Origin: Sindora glabra
Lineage: Eukaryota > Streptophyta > Magnoliopsida > Fabales > Fabaceae
DNA length: 64,000 nucleotides
NCBI GenBank assembly: GCA_020226215.1
Contig: CM035236.1
Coordinates: 47,367,057-47,431,056, forward strand
Direction of reading: 5' to 3'
This document shows, piece by piece, positions 38,846 to 51,744 of the stretch. Position 1 is the stretch's first letter, and every line of letters starts with the position of its first letter. The position numbers were made by a program, and so were the translations under genes. The notes under the pieces were generated by a model that saw nothing but the letters and a program-made list of their open reading frames with translations, was not told the origin of the DNA and did not search any database.

Positions 38846-39623
38846 CTTAGCATTTTTTGGATTAGCAAACATATGTTTAAACCTTGGTATTATAGGATGA
38901 TACCATAATACCTTAGCCGAAGTGCCTTCCTTAATACTACTATCATACTTCTTTAATTTGTAATAGGATACCCCATATTTTAGGCATCCAAGAAATTTTT
39001 TTTACTCTTTTTGATATAATATGTAGTCATTAGGATAAACATATATCTTCTTGTACTCTACACCTATTAGGCATATTATTTTCTCTATCTAATAAGCATA
39101 AGCTGGTAATATATTGCCTTTAAGAAGCATGTCTTTCAACTATTACAACAATTTCATGAAACTTTTTTCATTCCACTTATTTCTCACTTTTAAGTTAAAC
39201 AATCTTAATATGGTAGATAAATGTGTATATTTAGTGCAACTTAGATACAATAATTTTTTTGCATCACTTAACAAGTTATTGAGGACTTGCAGTCACATTA
39301 TAAAATTATTTGTAATATTATATATCATATCATTTGAGCAATCATTGAAATTATCATCTTCATGATTGGTAAATGTGATGTCTAATTTACTTTTATTGTG
39401 CCATGTCCAGCACATATACCTAGTGTCAATGCCATATTGAAATAGATATTCTTATACTTGCACGACCATCACTTTTTTCATATTACAACATTTAAGGCAA
39501 GGAAAAAATAATGTCATCACTAAATTCTTTCCTTTTATGAGTAATTGCAAATTTAATGAATTTATCAATCCTATTTTCATATTCAAAGTTGCATCGATCA
39601 ACATTTATCGATCTTCAATCCAT

Positions 39624-41728
39624 TACTAGCCAATCTAGTGAGAACTATACATACCAAATCTTATATCACATGAAGTTGCACGTATTCTCAAATAAACCTT
39701 AATACACATAGGTATTCATATATTTACATATTGTAATCTAAATTATCTAGAAAAGAATACTTTCAAGGTTATACATATCTAAGCTAAAATATTTTCATAT
39801 ATTTATATAGAGAATATCTTATATGTAATATATTTTATGCTTAAAGATATAAAATATGTTTATGAGCTACTAGAGAATAAAAAAATATTTTAATAAGGTG
39901 TTATAACCTTACATTTGACATCATAAGCTAAATATATTAAGATAGACTCAAGAAAAATAAACTTGAAAATATTTGGTGAGTGTACCTTGTTTGTACAAAA
40001 AAAGTAGAAGATTAACTTGCGGTTTGTGATTCTGTTAGAATTCATAAGACAGAACTTTATGTTAGAGGAATCCTCAGCCTATAAATGGCACTAAAGCAAA
40101 AGAGTCTTGTATTTAACACTTCCACCAATGCTTTTGTATTTTTTACTACTTTTCAAATCAATTTATGTTAATAAACGACATGGAAATAGATATCAAGCAG
40201 TTATTACATGTTGGTTTTGTTACAATAACTATCATCTATATTAAATTAATGTGATTCTAATTAAAATAGTTTCATATCAGTTATAATATAAAAACCATTG
40301 TCTTAATTTTAGGTGTCAATTTTTTATAAATAACTAATGTGATACCTAGAGATTTTTCATGAAATAAATACCATACTGAGTTTTAAAAAATTACAAGGAC
40401 TAGTAGAAAATAAACTAACCATTCTATAAATAGCACAAAAGATGGATTAAATATGAGAAAGTTGGTAATTTACATAAATAAGATAAGAGTTTAAGACATT
40501 AATTTTTCAAAGGTGAGAGTTTAGTTTTGAAATTAATAAAGAAATGCTTCCATAATTTTATTAAACATAAAAATTCATAATAAATTATGTATTCTTTTTG
40601 CATAATTTTCTTAAAACAATGCAAATATCAACATATTGAACCTAAATATATAAAAATATGAGAAAGAAAATATCAATATGAGAGAAATTTATTCTGCAAG
40701 ATTATTCATTCTTAATATCGTTACATTAATAAATATAAATTTGCAATAATATTAAATAAAAAAAGGTAGACTTTAGTCTTCTAGTCTTATTACCAAGCTC
40801 ATTGTCAATTCTCATATCTATAATCTAATATTAGAAGTTAGATATTGGTATATCATATATTTAGATAATACATTTGCTTTTATTGCTAATGCTAATGTGT
40901 GTTCAAGGAGGAAGAAAATAGTTCCTTCTACTTCTCATTCAACATATATAGATAACAATGGATAAAGTAGCAATAATCAAATTCCATAATGAAAGGAAAA
41001 GTGTTCAATGAAATGTTGATGGACCTATTTTCCTCCTCTTTAAACAAATCCTAAAATTAGATAATGGAAGCTAATGCATCACTAAAATGCTTTCAAATAG
41101 AAAGGCAACATGAAAAATATAGGCAATTGAAAATAACTAAAGACACTAATTATTAACTCAATGCCAACAAAATAAATGGTGATTACATTCCTTGATGAAA
41201 TTTTTGAATATCTTTACATGTTAGTTCATAACAAAATGACTTGTAAATGTTAAATGTCTTTTTTAGTGACCTTTGAAATGCATTTTAGACAATAGTTATA
41301 TAAATAACTCATGTCTTAACTTCTTGATGAATTTTGCCTTTTCATTTATATTCAATTTACATGTTAGTGTTTAATTTAATCATTGTCTTATGTTTTTCTA
41401 TAAATTTCAAAAACATCACCACATAACTAGGCATTGGTTACTATTTCATCATATTTGTTCCAATAATATTAAACACATTATTGCATTTATATATACATCA
41501 ATTTTTTTTATAGCTAACATCTATTGACTATCTTAGAATTGCAATTTTGTAGTAATGCACTAGCCCATAGCTCAGTTGGAAGCAAATTCTAGAGTTCACA
41601 TAGATGATGCTTTTTAATAAGTTCAAGCTATGTACAATTATTATAATTACAATTGTTGTTACACTTGATTTACTATCTTTTTCTTTTCACTAAAAATTCT
41701 AATGTTGTTTCTTTTTTTGAAATTATAG
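39624..41728. other. AT-rich flank of the CACTA pseudogene, with a possible tRNA-like promoter box
   Basis: No gene seen. At 41568-41579 TAGCTCAGTTGG is an exact match to the tRNA A box, and GTTCAAGCT at 41621-41629 is one base off a B box. The bases between do not fold as a tRNA, so at most this is a degenerate tRNA or tRNA-derived SINE fragment. Confidence 0.35.
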
Positions 41729-41893
41729 AAGTATCACATATGGAATCTTGATTACAAGCAACAAATGTGGAAAAACTTCAAGCATAAGGGTTACACAAAA
41801 TTGAAAGATATTATGGATGATATAAGGAAAAGAAGGCCGACTAAGCTCAAGTGGGCAAGGGATAAGGAATGGGAGGCATTTTGCAAGTTTTAA
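41729..41893 (+). pseudogene. Isolated exon-like fragment of a plant transposase gene (PTTA/En-Spm type)
   Basis: A clean 54-codon open stretch follows a good splice acceptor (polypyrimidine tract, then ATTATAG at 41722-41728) and ends with TAA at 41891. It includes YKQQMWKNFKHKGYTKLKD, MDDIRKRRPTKLKW and DKEWEAFCKF. Repeated Trp with Lys-rich spacing (W..FK......W......W..F) is characteristic of the PTTA/transposase-24 type accessory proteins of CACTA elements. No other exon was found nearby, so it is a fragment. Its strand is opposite to both TNP2 pseudogenes. Confidence 0.5.
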
Positions 41894-42307
41894 AATTGTT
41901 CTTATTTATATAAATTATATATATACATGCAAGCAATATTTAGTGCAAGTAATTAATAAATTAATTAGTAGCTAATAGTTAAAAAGTTAGTTGATTGCAT
42001 TCAAAGTGTTTAGTAAAATTAATTATTGAATTAGTTGAAAAATTAAAATGATATTAAATGACATATTAATACATAAATATATGAATTAAATTAATTCATA
42101 TTTATTTTGAGATTAAGATATATTGATACAATAAAATTTTTTAAAATAATAATATAATTACCTAAATTTTAATTAATTATATTTTATGAAATTATATATT
42201 TATTTATATACTTATTATTTTTTATTATTAAACAAGAATATAATTAATTATATTTTATAATATTACATATTTATTTCTATTTATATATGATTCAAATTAA
42301 AGATATA

Positions 42308-42640
42308 GGATTTGTTTGTTTATTATTTTTAAAAATAATTTTTTATTTTTATTTTTAAAAATAAAAAATTTAAGAATTTATTTTTAGAATCTAGTTTTAA
42401 AATTTTTTCTTCAAATATATAATTTAAAAATAGAAAAATAAAAATAACTTTTAGGTATTTTTCATACTTATTTTCTTATTTTAAATGTCAAATTTATAAT
42501 TAAATAAAATATTTTTTATTTGTAATACCTAGCTCCCTCTATTTTTTATCTTTCTTCAATTCCAAAATATTTTTTGAAAATAAAAAATAATTTTTGAGAA
42601 TAATTTTTAAAATATAAGAATAAGAATATATCCAAACACA
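42308..42640. mobile_element. MITE, copy 2 of the family also found at 29843-30101
   Basis: The left end GGATTTGTTTGTTTATTATT and the complement of the right end TTGTGTTTGGATATATTC form inverted ends. Its interior matches the copy at 29.8 kb: ATAATTTTTTATTTTTATTT, TTTATAATTAAATAAA and AAAATAAAAAATAATTTTT in the same order. It is about 70 bp longer than copy 1. Non-coding. Confidence 0.6.
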
Positions 42641-44300
42641 ATTATAATTACCCAAAATTTAATTAATTATAAGGGCAGGGGTTATCAATTAATTGAAAGA
42701 AGAAGGATAAATTTAAAAAAATGATAGTAGGATATAAACTACCAAGTAAAAGTTATTCAATAAAATTTATTAGATTAAAATTTATTTTTTAATAAACTAT
42801 TTTGTTAAACACCTCTAATAATTAACTTATAATTTATTGTTTAGATTAATAAATTATAAATTAATTTTTTATTGCACTAAATACCACTGTCAACTCCACT
42901 AATCACAAGATAATATTGAACCATGACAAGATAGAGTTCTAAAATATTAATCTTAGATTCTCTCTTAGAAATTTAAAAATGATTATCCAATATGTATAAT
43001 TATCACTTCAAATTTTTAAAAGAAGCTAGCGGTAAACTCCAACTATAAAATAGAATAATTTATTATTTATTATCCTTTCAACCTTTTTCTTTTCATTTTT
43101 TAATAATCATTGAAGTAATTAAATTACTACATATACATATATATGAGAATTAAAGATCAAATCCTAAATATAATTAAATATACAAAACTTTTAAAAGATA
43201 TCAAGCGTTACTTAAATAAAAAATTCTCGTACCCCTTTCCTTTTCTGATCTCTAGCTAATCATTTTATTAACTATTTGCAACGAATATAAATCAATCTTG
43301 AAGTTATGAGAGGAAAATCACATTCCAACATCTTTCTCACAAATATCATTATTGGGTTTTGATTTGTTCTTCCTCTGGACGAAATTACCCGTAGGGTGCA
43401 ATAGTCGGTCACTGTGCTCATTTTTCAACTTTCGAATAAAAAGAAAAATATAAGATCCTTTCTCCCTCACTTTTTCTATATTTAAACATTACCTGCAATA
43501 TGATAATATGATTTTATCTCATCCCATAATGGGAACGGAATAGGCCAAAAAGAATGCGTATAGGATTCGCCATTATCCATTAAAGTATAGTCATAAATAA
43601 TATAATGTTATTAACTATTAGATATATTTCGTTGTTTTTCATTATATTTCTCATCTCTAACTCTGAATAAAGAAAATATTTTTTATTTTAATTATAAGTA
43701 TAAATATAAATAAATAAGATTATTCTTAAAAATATAATTTTTGTTAAAATAAATGAAATTTTAATTTTTTTTAAAAAAACATATTGATAAATTATATTAA
43801 AATTTATTTCTATAACATGTCTCTAACATTGGCTTTCGGCACAAGTTATCTTGGATGTTTCGTGGAAGGTCACCATTTGATTTCAATAAATAAATTGATC
43901 TTTGAGGATTTTAAAGTAGTGGTGAGAATTTAAAACCACTTTAAAAAAGTTGCATCATCATGTTGCAATCGTTTTCTGTCATCTTATCTTTTTTAATTAA
44001 ATTGCTGTACTTTTTTTTCTTTTTATCTTCTAAGAAAAGTTGGGAGAATATTCTGACGAGTGTAAAGAGAAGCACCCTCCGTGGCTCCACCTCCTTTGTA
44101 AGATTTTAAGTGTACTGCGCACTTTCTTCGACGAACAGGAGAATTTACAAAATTGTAATTTTCATAATCTACGACGGTGAGTGACTTTGAATTGTATATA
44201 AAGTTGCCATGCCTTATTAGGGTGAGAAGTTCGGAATATGTCCAATCATACATTTCTTAAACGTTTGTATATAGTTTTAAACATGGAAAAACATGAGTTT
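42641..44300. other. Intergenic DNA with a less AT-rich patch at 43.8-44.3 kb
   Basis: No gene recognised. The patch at 43820-44260 has mixed composition and a 76-codon open frame on the minus strand (44253-44023) whose product has no recognisable motif. It could be a fragment of a gene or transposon; nothing decides between these. Confidence 0.4.
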
Positions 44301-44305
44301 CACGT

Positions 44306-44470
44306 CATGCAAAAATCACTTCTACTTTCAAATGAAGACATTAATTTTGAAATAAGGTAGTTATGTCGGTCTCATAGAAAGATCTATTCATGCAAAAATC
44401 ACTTAATTTTAAGTGAAAACATAAATTTTGAAATAAGATAATTATGTAGGCTCGGTAGAAAAGCTTAACT
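44306..44470. repeat. Tandem duplication, 83-bp unit, two copies
   Basis: Copies at 44306-44388 and 44389-44470 both begin CATGCAAAAATCACTT and share AATTTTGAAATAAG.TA.TTATGT. About 80 percent alike by eye. Non-coding. Confidence 0.8.
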
Positions 44471-44639
44471 TTTCATAAATCTTATGTTGAGAACTATATA
44501 ATTAGGCAATTATACTTGTAAAAATATGCACACTTAAATCACATGCAGTTATTCATGCATGCATAAAATGTCATGCTACTAGTAGCTTTTGAATAATTAA
44601 ACTCAAATACCTTTAAATGTTAAAGAAAAGAGTGAGCAA

Positions 44640-44690
44640 TCTATAGTTCAATGGGTGGAATCTCCCTAACTTTGGATGTGTGTCATATTG
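44640..44690. other. tRNA-derived SINE-like fragment (A box only)
   Basis: TAGTTCAATGGG at 44644-44655 fits the tRNA A-box pattern, and the following GGAATCTCC..AACTTTGGATG resembles the tRNA-related head of plant SINEs. No B box was found in the expected place, so this is a weak call. Confidence 0.3.
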
Positions 44691-46479
44691 AATAATTTTA
44701 GATATTTATTTTCATTAATTGTTAGGTCTAATATGTCATAATCATGTACCTCACATATAGGGGTTTAGACCAATGTAAAAGAACAACAAATCCTAAAATG
44801 CTTTTTGATTAATTTGATTGATAAAATCCCAAAACAAAAACAATTTATACCACTAATTTTTGTCATCAATATAGATCGAAAAGTTGTCAATATAGGCCCA
44901 TTCTAATGATAAGTTGTCAATATAGATATCATTGGTATAGAGTTATTGACAACAATGACAATTGAAGTTGTCATAATAGAGTAGAGCTATATTGACAATA
45001 ATGGTGTTAGTACATGTTCCAACACAAGCTATCTAACACAACTTTATACCAACAACATTGTTATTAGTATAACTCCTACTCTTCATTAACGACTTTATCT
45101 TCTATGTAGAGTGATTTAATATTTTTAAATTTTGAAAAATATTACCTACACAAATGATAAAATCATTGGTATAGATTTTGACATGAATCATCTTATGTAA
45201 GCCTATACCAATGATATTGTCATTAGTTTAGCTCTTACGCTTTACTGGTGACTTTGTCATCTGTGTAGAGTGATTTAATATTTTAAAATTTTAAAAAATA
45301 TTATCTATATAGACAATAAAATTGTTGATAAAAAGGGATTTTTTAAAATTTTTTTAAGAATACCCACATAGATGACATTATTGTTGGTGTAGTTTTTTTT
45401 TAATAATTTTAAATAATAATATTATCTAATGAAAGAGACATATCTCTAATATTTTTTACAATTAATAATAAATTGAAAATTTTATTTTAGGAAATATAAT
45501 AATAAATTGAATGGAGGAAAAATATATAAAGCAAAATCATGAATGATACATAATAAAATATCATCATAATATCCATAAATGATACCATAAAGTGTATGCA
45601 TAATAAATATATATATATATACACACACATAATAAGAAAAGTCTACAAAGCAAAATAATAATCAGAATCATCATTAATGTCCTTATCTAAGTCACAATGA
45701 GATCATATTGGGGAAGAGTCTATTGGGCCATGGTTGGGACAACGGAGGAGGTAAGGGCTGAACCTAGGGCACTACAAGAGTGAATCGATTAGATACGGGC
45801 GGTATAGACACGAGTAGTTAAGGATAAGCTAGTATAGAAGGTGAAGGAATATAGATCCTGTGCTAGGTGCGAAGAATTTAAAAAACTGCATCCATATATA
45901 TCCCTCATTGTTCTTGCATCTACTACTTTTGCACTTGAAGGAGTTGCTAACTTTGGGCAAGCTATTACTACATCTCAAAAACTAATATTACATCCTATTA
46001 TGACCTCATAGGATATGCTATAGTCAAATTCGAGGTATTTGGGGTGCCACATGATATCCCAGTCAACATATAACTAACTACCTTTATATGCTCTTAACAA
46101 GTGCCAAGCACCTCATTGGTAATGGAAGGCTTGTCGATTCATGCCAAAATTGATGATAAGCTAATGATGCACTAGACTATGATCACTAGGTGGCCAACTT
46201 TGTCATCCATGTCTTGATGTAATTAAACAAATATCGAATAGAATGAGTAAAAAAATTTTCTCTAAAATTTTTGTAATTAGGAAATAAGAATAAAATTGCT
46301 TACAAAAGCATCCACGATAGCTTGATGCACCCACTTCTTTAACTAGTATGTATAATGGTCTCTAAAATTTTTCATCACCAGTTGCAACTCACTTATATCC
46401 TTATTTCTCTGTGCCAATTTTATCAAAAAAAAAAGGTGTATAACATTAGTGAGATGTTGAAGGATTTGGGAATATCATA

Positions 46480-47185
46480 AATGTAGTATCTAGCATACCT
46501 TGTTGTATCAGTGTGTTGCAATGGTCATTGATCCATGGCAATCATTATATACTTTCTTGGCCCTATTTTCCTTATTTCTCTTGGATAACTTTTGCAAATT
46601 GCAAACAAAATAAAACAAAATATTTGCAATAGTAAGAGTGAAATATAATTGAATCTTTAAAATGATGATGTTCATTTTTAATTTTATACTTACCTTGTAC
46701 TCTTGACTATGAAAGTGATCAAAATATCTCTCTTAATGCTCAATTGGGATATCTTGGGGGAATTGACTGCCTCATGCACTGCAAGTAAGGATTCTTTAAG
46801 TCATCCTTGTGCTATAAGAACCACTTATTAAGGGTTAACTTGTGATCTTAATACTTATTAATTCCAATCTACATGACACCTTGTGTCATAGTCTAATAAG
46901 CCTACAAACTTGACTCGAAGTGGGATTACATTAGAAGATATGTAACAAATATGCAATTAATGTGTTAAACAATTTCAATATTAAGTATATAATAATAAAG
47001 ACCATTCATTGAATGATATTTACATGAACTTCCTGGATGACATGTGCCTTCTACTTCAAAGGCACCTTACTCTAGCTCTTGTGGAATGGCTCATAGTGCT
47101 CTCTCATAGCACACTACATCAAGAAGGAACTGGCTAGAGTTCTTACACACTACATGCCATATATCACCTTCTTTATTAAAGTTGA
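46480..47185 (-). pseudogene. PTTA-like accessory transposase remnant of the second CACTA element
   Basis: This would be the second, DNA-binding gene (TNPA-like) of the element. Minus-strand pieces include VRTLASSFLM, REHYEPFHKSWSKVPLK, then after a gap PRYPN*ALREI and, near 46580-46510, KENRAKKVYNDCHGSMTIAT with one frameshift. The last resembles the NR.K....H..GSKS.A signature of plant PTTA proteins. Several frameshifts and stops. Its place downstream of TNP2 on the same strand is the normal CACTA gene order and adds support. Confidence 0.5.
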
Positions 47186-47593
47186 TTAGGTAATGGTTTA
47201 GAATCTTATTTTTAATTTTTTTTCATTCATGTTCAAGAAACTATGCAAGCCCCCCTTTTTCATGGGATTAGATTTTTAAATATAGCATAATATTGATACC
47301 ATGGATTTAAAAGAAATAAATGTTAAAATAAAAAATACGTTATAATAAATTTTACTTGACTAGTATTGCAACAGAATGTGAGTGAAGTGATGGGGTGACT
47401 CTCCTCCATTATCTCTTTTATGATAACATTCATTGACATCAGCTATGGTTATTTAGTAACACGAATGATAAGCATTATTGAAAACATATAATTTATATAG
47501 TTATAACAAGACAATAAAAAAAATAAAATTCTTATTATATATCATATTTGTACCTTTACACGATTATGATGTCAACATATTAAGGTTTAAACC

Positions 47594-49084
47594 CTAATTT
47601 AAGTTATTGTTAATAAAACTAGTAGGCTTATGCTTTTCGTCATCAATTTGACCATCATTATCAAATTCTAGAAGCCCTTTTTCTATGTAATCATCAATCA
47701 TTTTGCCTTTTAAATTGTCATCATCCTTTGTAAAGCCATCGACTTCTTTTATAGTAGAACCAATATTCCTAGAAGATGATATAATTAAAGATCGTTGTTA
47801 TGATCCCTTAAGGTAACTAGGTAGAAATATGCAAAGTTACATATAAAGGTAAAGTTTGTAGAGTTATTATCTTGTAAATATGGCACTTCTTATACACTGA
47901 CATCATAATCAGGAAGATCTCACATATCATGATGTATTACGTTATGCATGACTCTTTAGTTAGGTCCATTGAGAAGATTATTAATATAAAAAACTTATTT
48001 TGATTGAGATGCAAGTATGTAGGGATCATTATAGTGGTAAGTTATAGGCGGTTGTCACAATTAGCCACATGTTATTGGATAGGCTTATATTAGCAAAAAG
48101 ACTGAATCTATTTGCACTTAAACCTAGTCTAACATTTCTCAATTTTAAAGAAAAATTAGGATACCTCTTATTAAAATCTTACCAAGTTTTTCCATTAATA
48201 GGATGTCATATGAGCCTATCCTTTCTTGACTATCTAATATAATGCCATATTATATCCTTTGCAATGTACCTCAATTCATATGATTGCTTCAACCAGGGGC
48301 CTAATGGAAAATACCACAATATTTTATAAAACACTTTTTTTCCTTTGGTGTTTTTATCAATCTAATGACTTTCTTCACATATTGGATAGTTTTCCTTTAT
48401 AGCATGTTCGTTCAAGAAAAATGAATAATCATACTTACAAACATGAATTAACTTATACCTTAACCTCAATTCATTAAGTTATGTCTTTGCACTGTAATGT
48501 GATTCTAGTAATTTGTTCTCCTTGAGAAGTGTTTTCTTTACTAACTTTAAAAGAGAATCAAATAACTTATTTGTCCACTTATGTAACACTTTCAAATGGA
48601 TAAATTTCACTAAAAAGTTTAAGGTTGAAAAGGCTATGCAATCAAGATATAATTTTGTTTTGACTTGTGTGAAAAGATAGTTAGAGCTATCATTATGACA
48701 TGCGTCCTCCCTCAAAGCATCCTCTCTCATATCTTTATCATTCTCTACTATTTGATTAGTACCTAGAAAGCTGATGAAATCATGTATAATGTTTAGCATC
48801 TTGTTTACATCATTGAGCAGTGCCCTATGCATAACATTAGTAGTTAGTGCATCCTTTTCACTATGATGGACCTAGTTCATGTATAATAGATAAAATCCAT
48901 TATTTATTAGATATGCCTCCAAGATTGTCAATTTCTGAAATAACAAATTTATGTACTTCTTATATGGACATCTCATTAATATTTTTTCATCAACAAAGTT
49001 GCTGGCTTTCTTAATGAATGCTAATACACCATTTCAGAACTCATCAGATAAGTGATCTCACAAAGTTATCTAGTTTTTGTACAC
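47594..49084 (-). pseudogene. TNP2 transposase pseudogene with the catalytic core deleted
   Basis: Read on the minus strand from 49084, where the original ATG seems to be GTG (V-Y-K-N before a stop). First comes the transposase-associated domain (GVLAFIKKASNFVDEK; then LEAYLINNGF, 49060-48880), then a 117-codon open run from 48832 to 48479 including LYLDCIAFSTLNFLVKFIHL and KLLESHYSAK. Next are KLIHVCKYDYSFFLNE, RNVRLGLSANRFSLF and MWLIVTTAYNLPL at about 48050. Directly after this, with a one-base frame change, the frame reads YNDPYILASQS and VFYINNLLNGPN, which belong to the DUF4216 part near the C-terminus. About half of a normal TNP2 (core plus DUF4218) is therefore missing. The frame ends with an acidic tail and TAG at 47594. 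Confidence 0.85.
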
Positions 49085-51744
49085 AGATATGGTATAATTG
49101 GCTTAACAACGTCATAAGTTGTTATAAACTTCAATCTTATGTGCATATTTGTTATGTACCCTAAATCCATTGTATTACTCTAACTCTAAAGGGTAAAGTT
49201 ATATCCTATTCCAGATACTCTAATAGTTATTATGTCAACTTATCCATGAAACATTTTTTAAATGTAAAAATTGTGGCAATATCTCTCGTAATTCTTTAAG
49301 TGTACAAACTATACACCGATATAATACATACCAAAAGAACAATGATAATGCCAAGAAATTTCTAAAATATGAAACAATAACTAGATAAGTTGGCAAAAAT
49401 AACTATAGAATCTATCCTAAATTTTCTAAATTTGTAGGATAATTTAAGGGTTGGTTAGCTTATAAAGATCAACCAATTCTTGAATAGGTCTAAAGTTATA
49501 GTACAAGTGCATTTTTATTTCAAATTATTGTAATTTCACAATTAGAATAATTTTAAATATATAATAAAATCTCTTTTCATACTCATTTATATAGGATAAA
49601 GGTTACTGCCTTACATAACTTGTAATATCCATCACTTTACTTAAGGCTTATAATAGCTTTTCTATGTTAGTGACTAAATTTTTACACTAGTTAACTCTAA
49701 TCTAATGTTTTAAGTAACTTGTAGTTTTTTTAAGTTTATTTTTTGTAAATTACATCATTCTTTTCTACTTTTCTTTTTATAAAACTTAAGAATTTAATAA
49801 AATTATTCATAATACCATACATTTATTAATAAGTTAATATTTCCATTTATTTTTTTATTTTTGTTAAGTATTGACATAACTTATTTGATCATGGTCAGAT
49901 TCTAAATTATTATCTTACATTATTATATATTTCACATCATAAAAAAATTTACATTTTGGTTACTTGAATTTTCAAAATTTATATGCCATCATTACTTGAT
50001 TACTTTGATTTTCTATGTATTATAACATTTTAATATTAGTATTTAAATTAATTATAACATTAAATTATTACAAATCTTTTTCTTCTTCAATATATACTAA
50101 TACTAATTTATTAATAAATTAATATTTTTGTTCATTTAATTTTTTAAGAAATGACATAACTTATTATGTTAGAATTTGAAATTATTACCTTAAATTGTTA
50201 TATATTTCACATCATAAAAAATATATTTTAATTATCACATTATGCTTGTTTATGTGTCATCATTAATGGATGTACTTTGTTTTTCTATACATTTTAACAA
50301 ATTAGTAAGAGTAATTTTTTGTTTCTTCTAATATTAAATTATTACAAATTATTTTTCCTTATATTATTAAGTGATACGATTTAATTAATTAATTAATATA
50401 TTTAATTTTTAATTTTTAGTAAATGATTGCAACTTTTTCTTACCTTCATTATAAATAATTTAATTTACTATTTTTATTTTTTTAATTTCTTAAGTATTGA
50501 CATAACATATTTGCTCAGGAATTTAAATTATTTACTTAAATTATTATATATTGTACATCATTCTATTATCTCTAGAAGGAACTTTTTCATAACCCTATTT
50601 TATAACATACTCGCCAAATATTTGAAATAATAAACATAACAAATTACACAAAAATATAATTTTGCCAACTAACACAATAATGTATAGAAACAAATTCATA
50701 CTCATATACTATATTAATACCATCATCAATTTAAAGTGATAAATATATCAAATTAGATAAAGTAACAATTTTATCAAACTATATCAAAGCACTCTATATT
50801 AATTACTTCATAAATTATATATTTAAATAAAATAGTGTTATGTTTCTTTGGCTTACCTTAATGAAATAGTTAAACTGAACAAACACCAATATCAACTAAA
50901 CAACATTAATAGCAACAAAATTTGAACATGTAACAAAATATAAGTAAGAAAATGTAGTAAAAATAATAAAGAAAAATGAAGAAAATTCATTTTAAAAGCC
51001 TTAGAATCTCTTTTTTCTCCCTTGGTTCTCTAATTCTCCTTTGTGCAAATGAGAAAAATGGCATTATGGGTACCTTAAAGACAAAACCCTATACCAATGG
51101 CACAAAAGCTCAATCATCAATGTAAGGTTTTTTCGATTATGATTATAGAATTAATGAGAGGCATATTTGTCTTTCAATTTAGTTTACTCTTATATTGACA
51201 ACAAAGTCATCAATGTTAACTTTTTGGATTTCTCTTTAAAAAATTTGGAAAAGCCTACACTGACAACTTTGTCATCGATATATCCTACCTAAAAAAATAC
51301 TAGCAATTGATGGTAGTCAAATTTTCAAAGGACTATATCGATGACAAAGTCATCATCATAAAATTTTCAAAAATTTTTTAAAAAAATTTCAAAAAGTCTA
51401 CACTAATAACACAATCGTCGATATAGCCTTCATGGCAAAATGCTAGCAAGTTGTTAGCTGTCAAATTTTCGAAAGTATATACCAATGACTTGTTATTGGT
51501 ATAAGCTTTATTGAAGTTTTTTAAAAAAAATTGAAAGGTTTATACTAACAATAATCTCGTTGGTGTAGCCTTTTTGGTAAAATGCCTACCAATTAGTGAA
51601 AGTTAAACTTTCAAAGGCCTACACTAACAATAAGTCATCAATATAAATTTTTTTAAAAAATTATTAAAAAAATATCTTGTATCAGTAATTGAATTTTTGT
51701 TATCAGTATAGATGTCATTAGTATATGATATTATTATTGTAGTG

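Larger units (their letters stand above)
36260..39623 (-). pseudogene. CACTA (En/Spm) TNP2-type transposase pseudogene
   Basis: This would encode the transposase of a CACTA DNA transposon. Read on the minus strand from an ATG at 39623: transposase-associated N-terminal domain (EYENRIDKFIKFA; then LFQYGIDTRYMCW, about 39623-39390), the segment YLSCTKYTHL with FNLK and KSFMKLL (39260-39150), GVEYKKIYVYPNDYILYQKE and KVLWYHPIIPRFKHMFANPK (39080-38860), the TNP2 core with WILKPKQLENVINVLLAP (about 38380), then HVEKNAYDSLLNVLE and GGYSSN, NLKSHDCHALM (37850-37550), a DUF4218-like part ending IKILKRYVHNWIRFKGSIIE (37480-37095), and a DUF4216-like end QVFYALNLIDNRWFVVF (about 36510-36440). The domain order is that of intact plant TNP2. 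Many stops and frameshifts make it dead. It also contains two internal tandem duplications (listed separately). Confidence 0.92.
44851..51744 (-). mobile_element. CACTA (En/Spm) DNA transposon, about 6.9 kb, defective
   Basis: The element starts CACTAATTTTTGTCATC at 44851 and ends ATTATTATTGTAGTG at 51744, so the complement of the right end begins CACTACAATAATAAT as in CACTA elements. Both subterminal regions (44860-45420 and 51080-51740) carry many copies, in both orientations, of short motifs such as TATACCAATGACA, TTGTCAATATAG and GTCATCGATATA, the usual transposase-binding arrays. Inside on the minus strand are a TNP2 pseudogene (49084-47594) followed by a PTTA-like second gene (about 47180-46480). 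The 3-bp flanks do not match, as expected for an old insertion. Confidence 0.82.

Noticed and set aside
41561..41640. tRNA gene with A and B boxes
   Set aside because: Stems do not pair, the B box is imperfect and there is no acceptor end; at most a degenerate fragment.
44023..44253. 76-codon minus-strand open frame
   Set aside because: No known motif; kept only as part of a mixed-composition patch.
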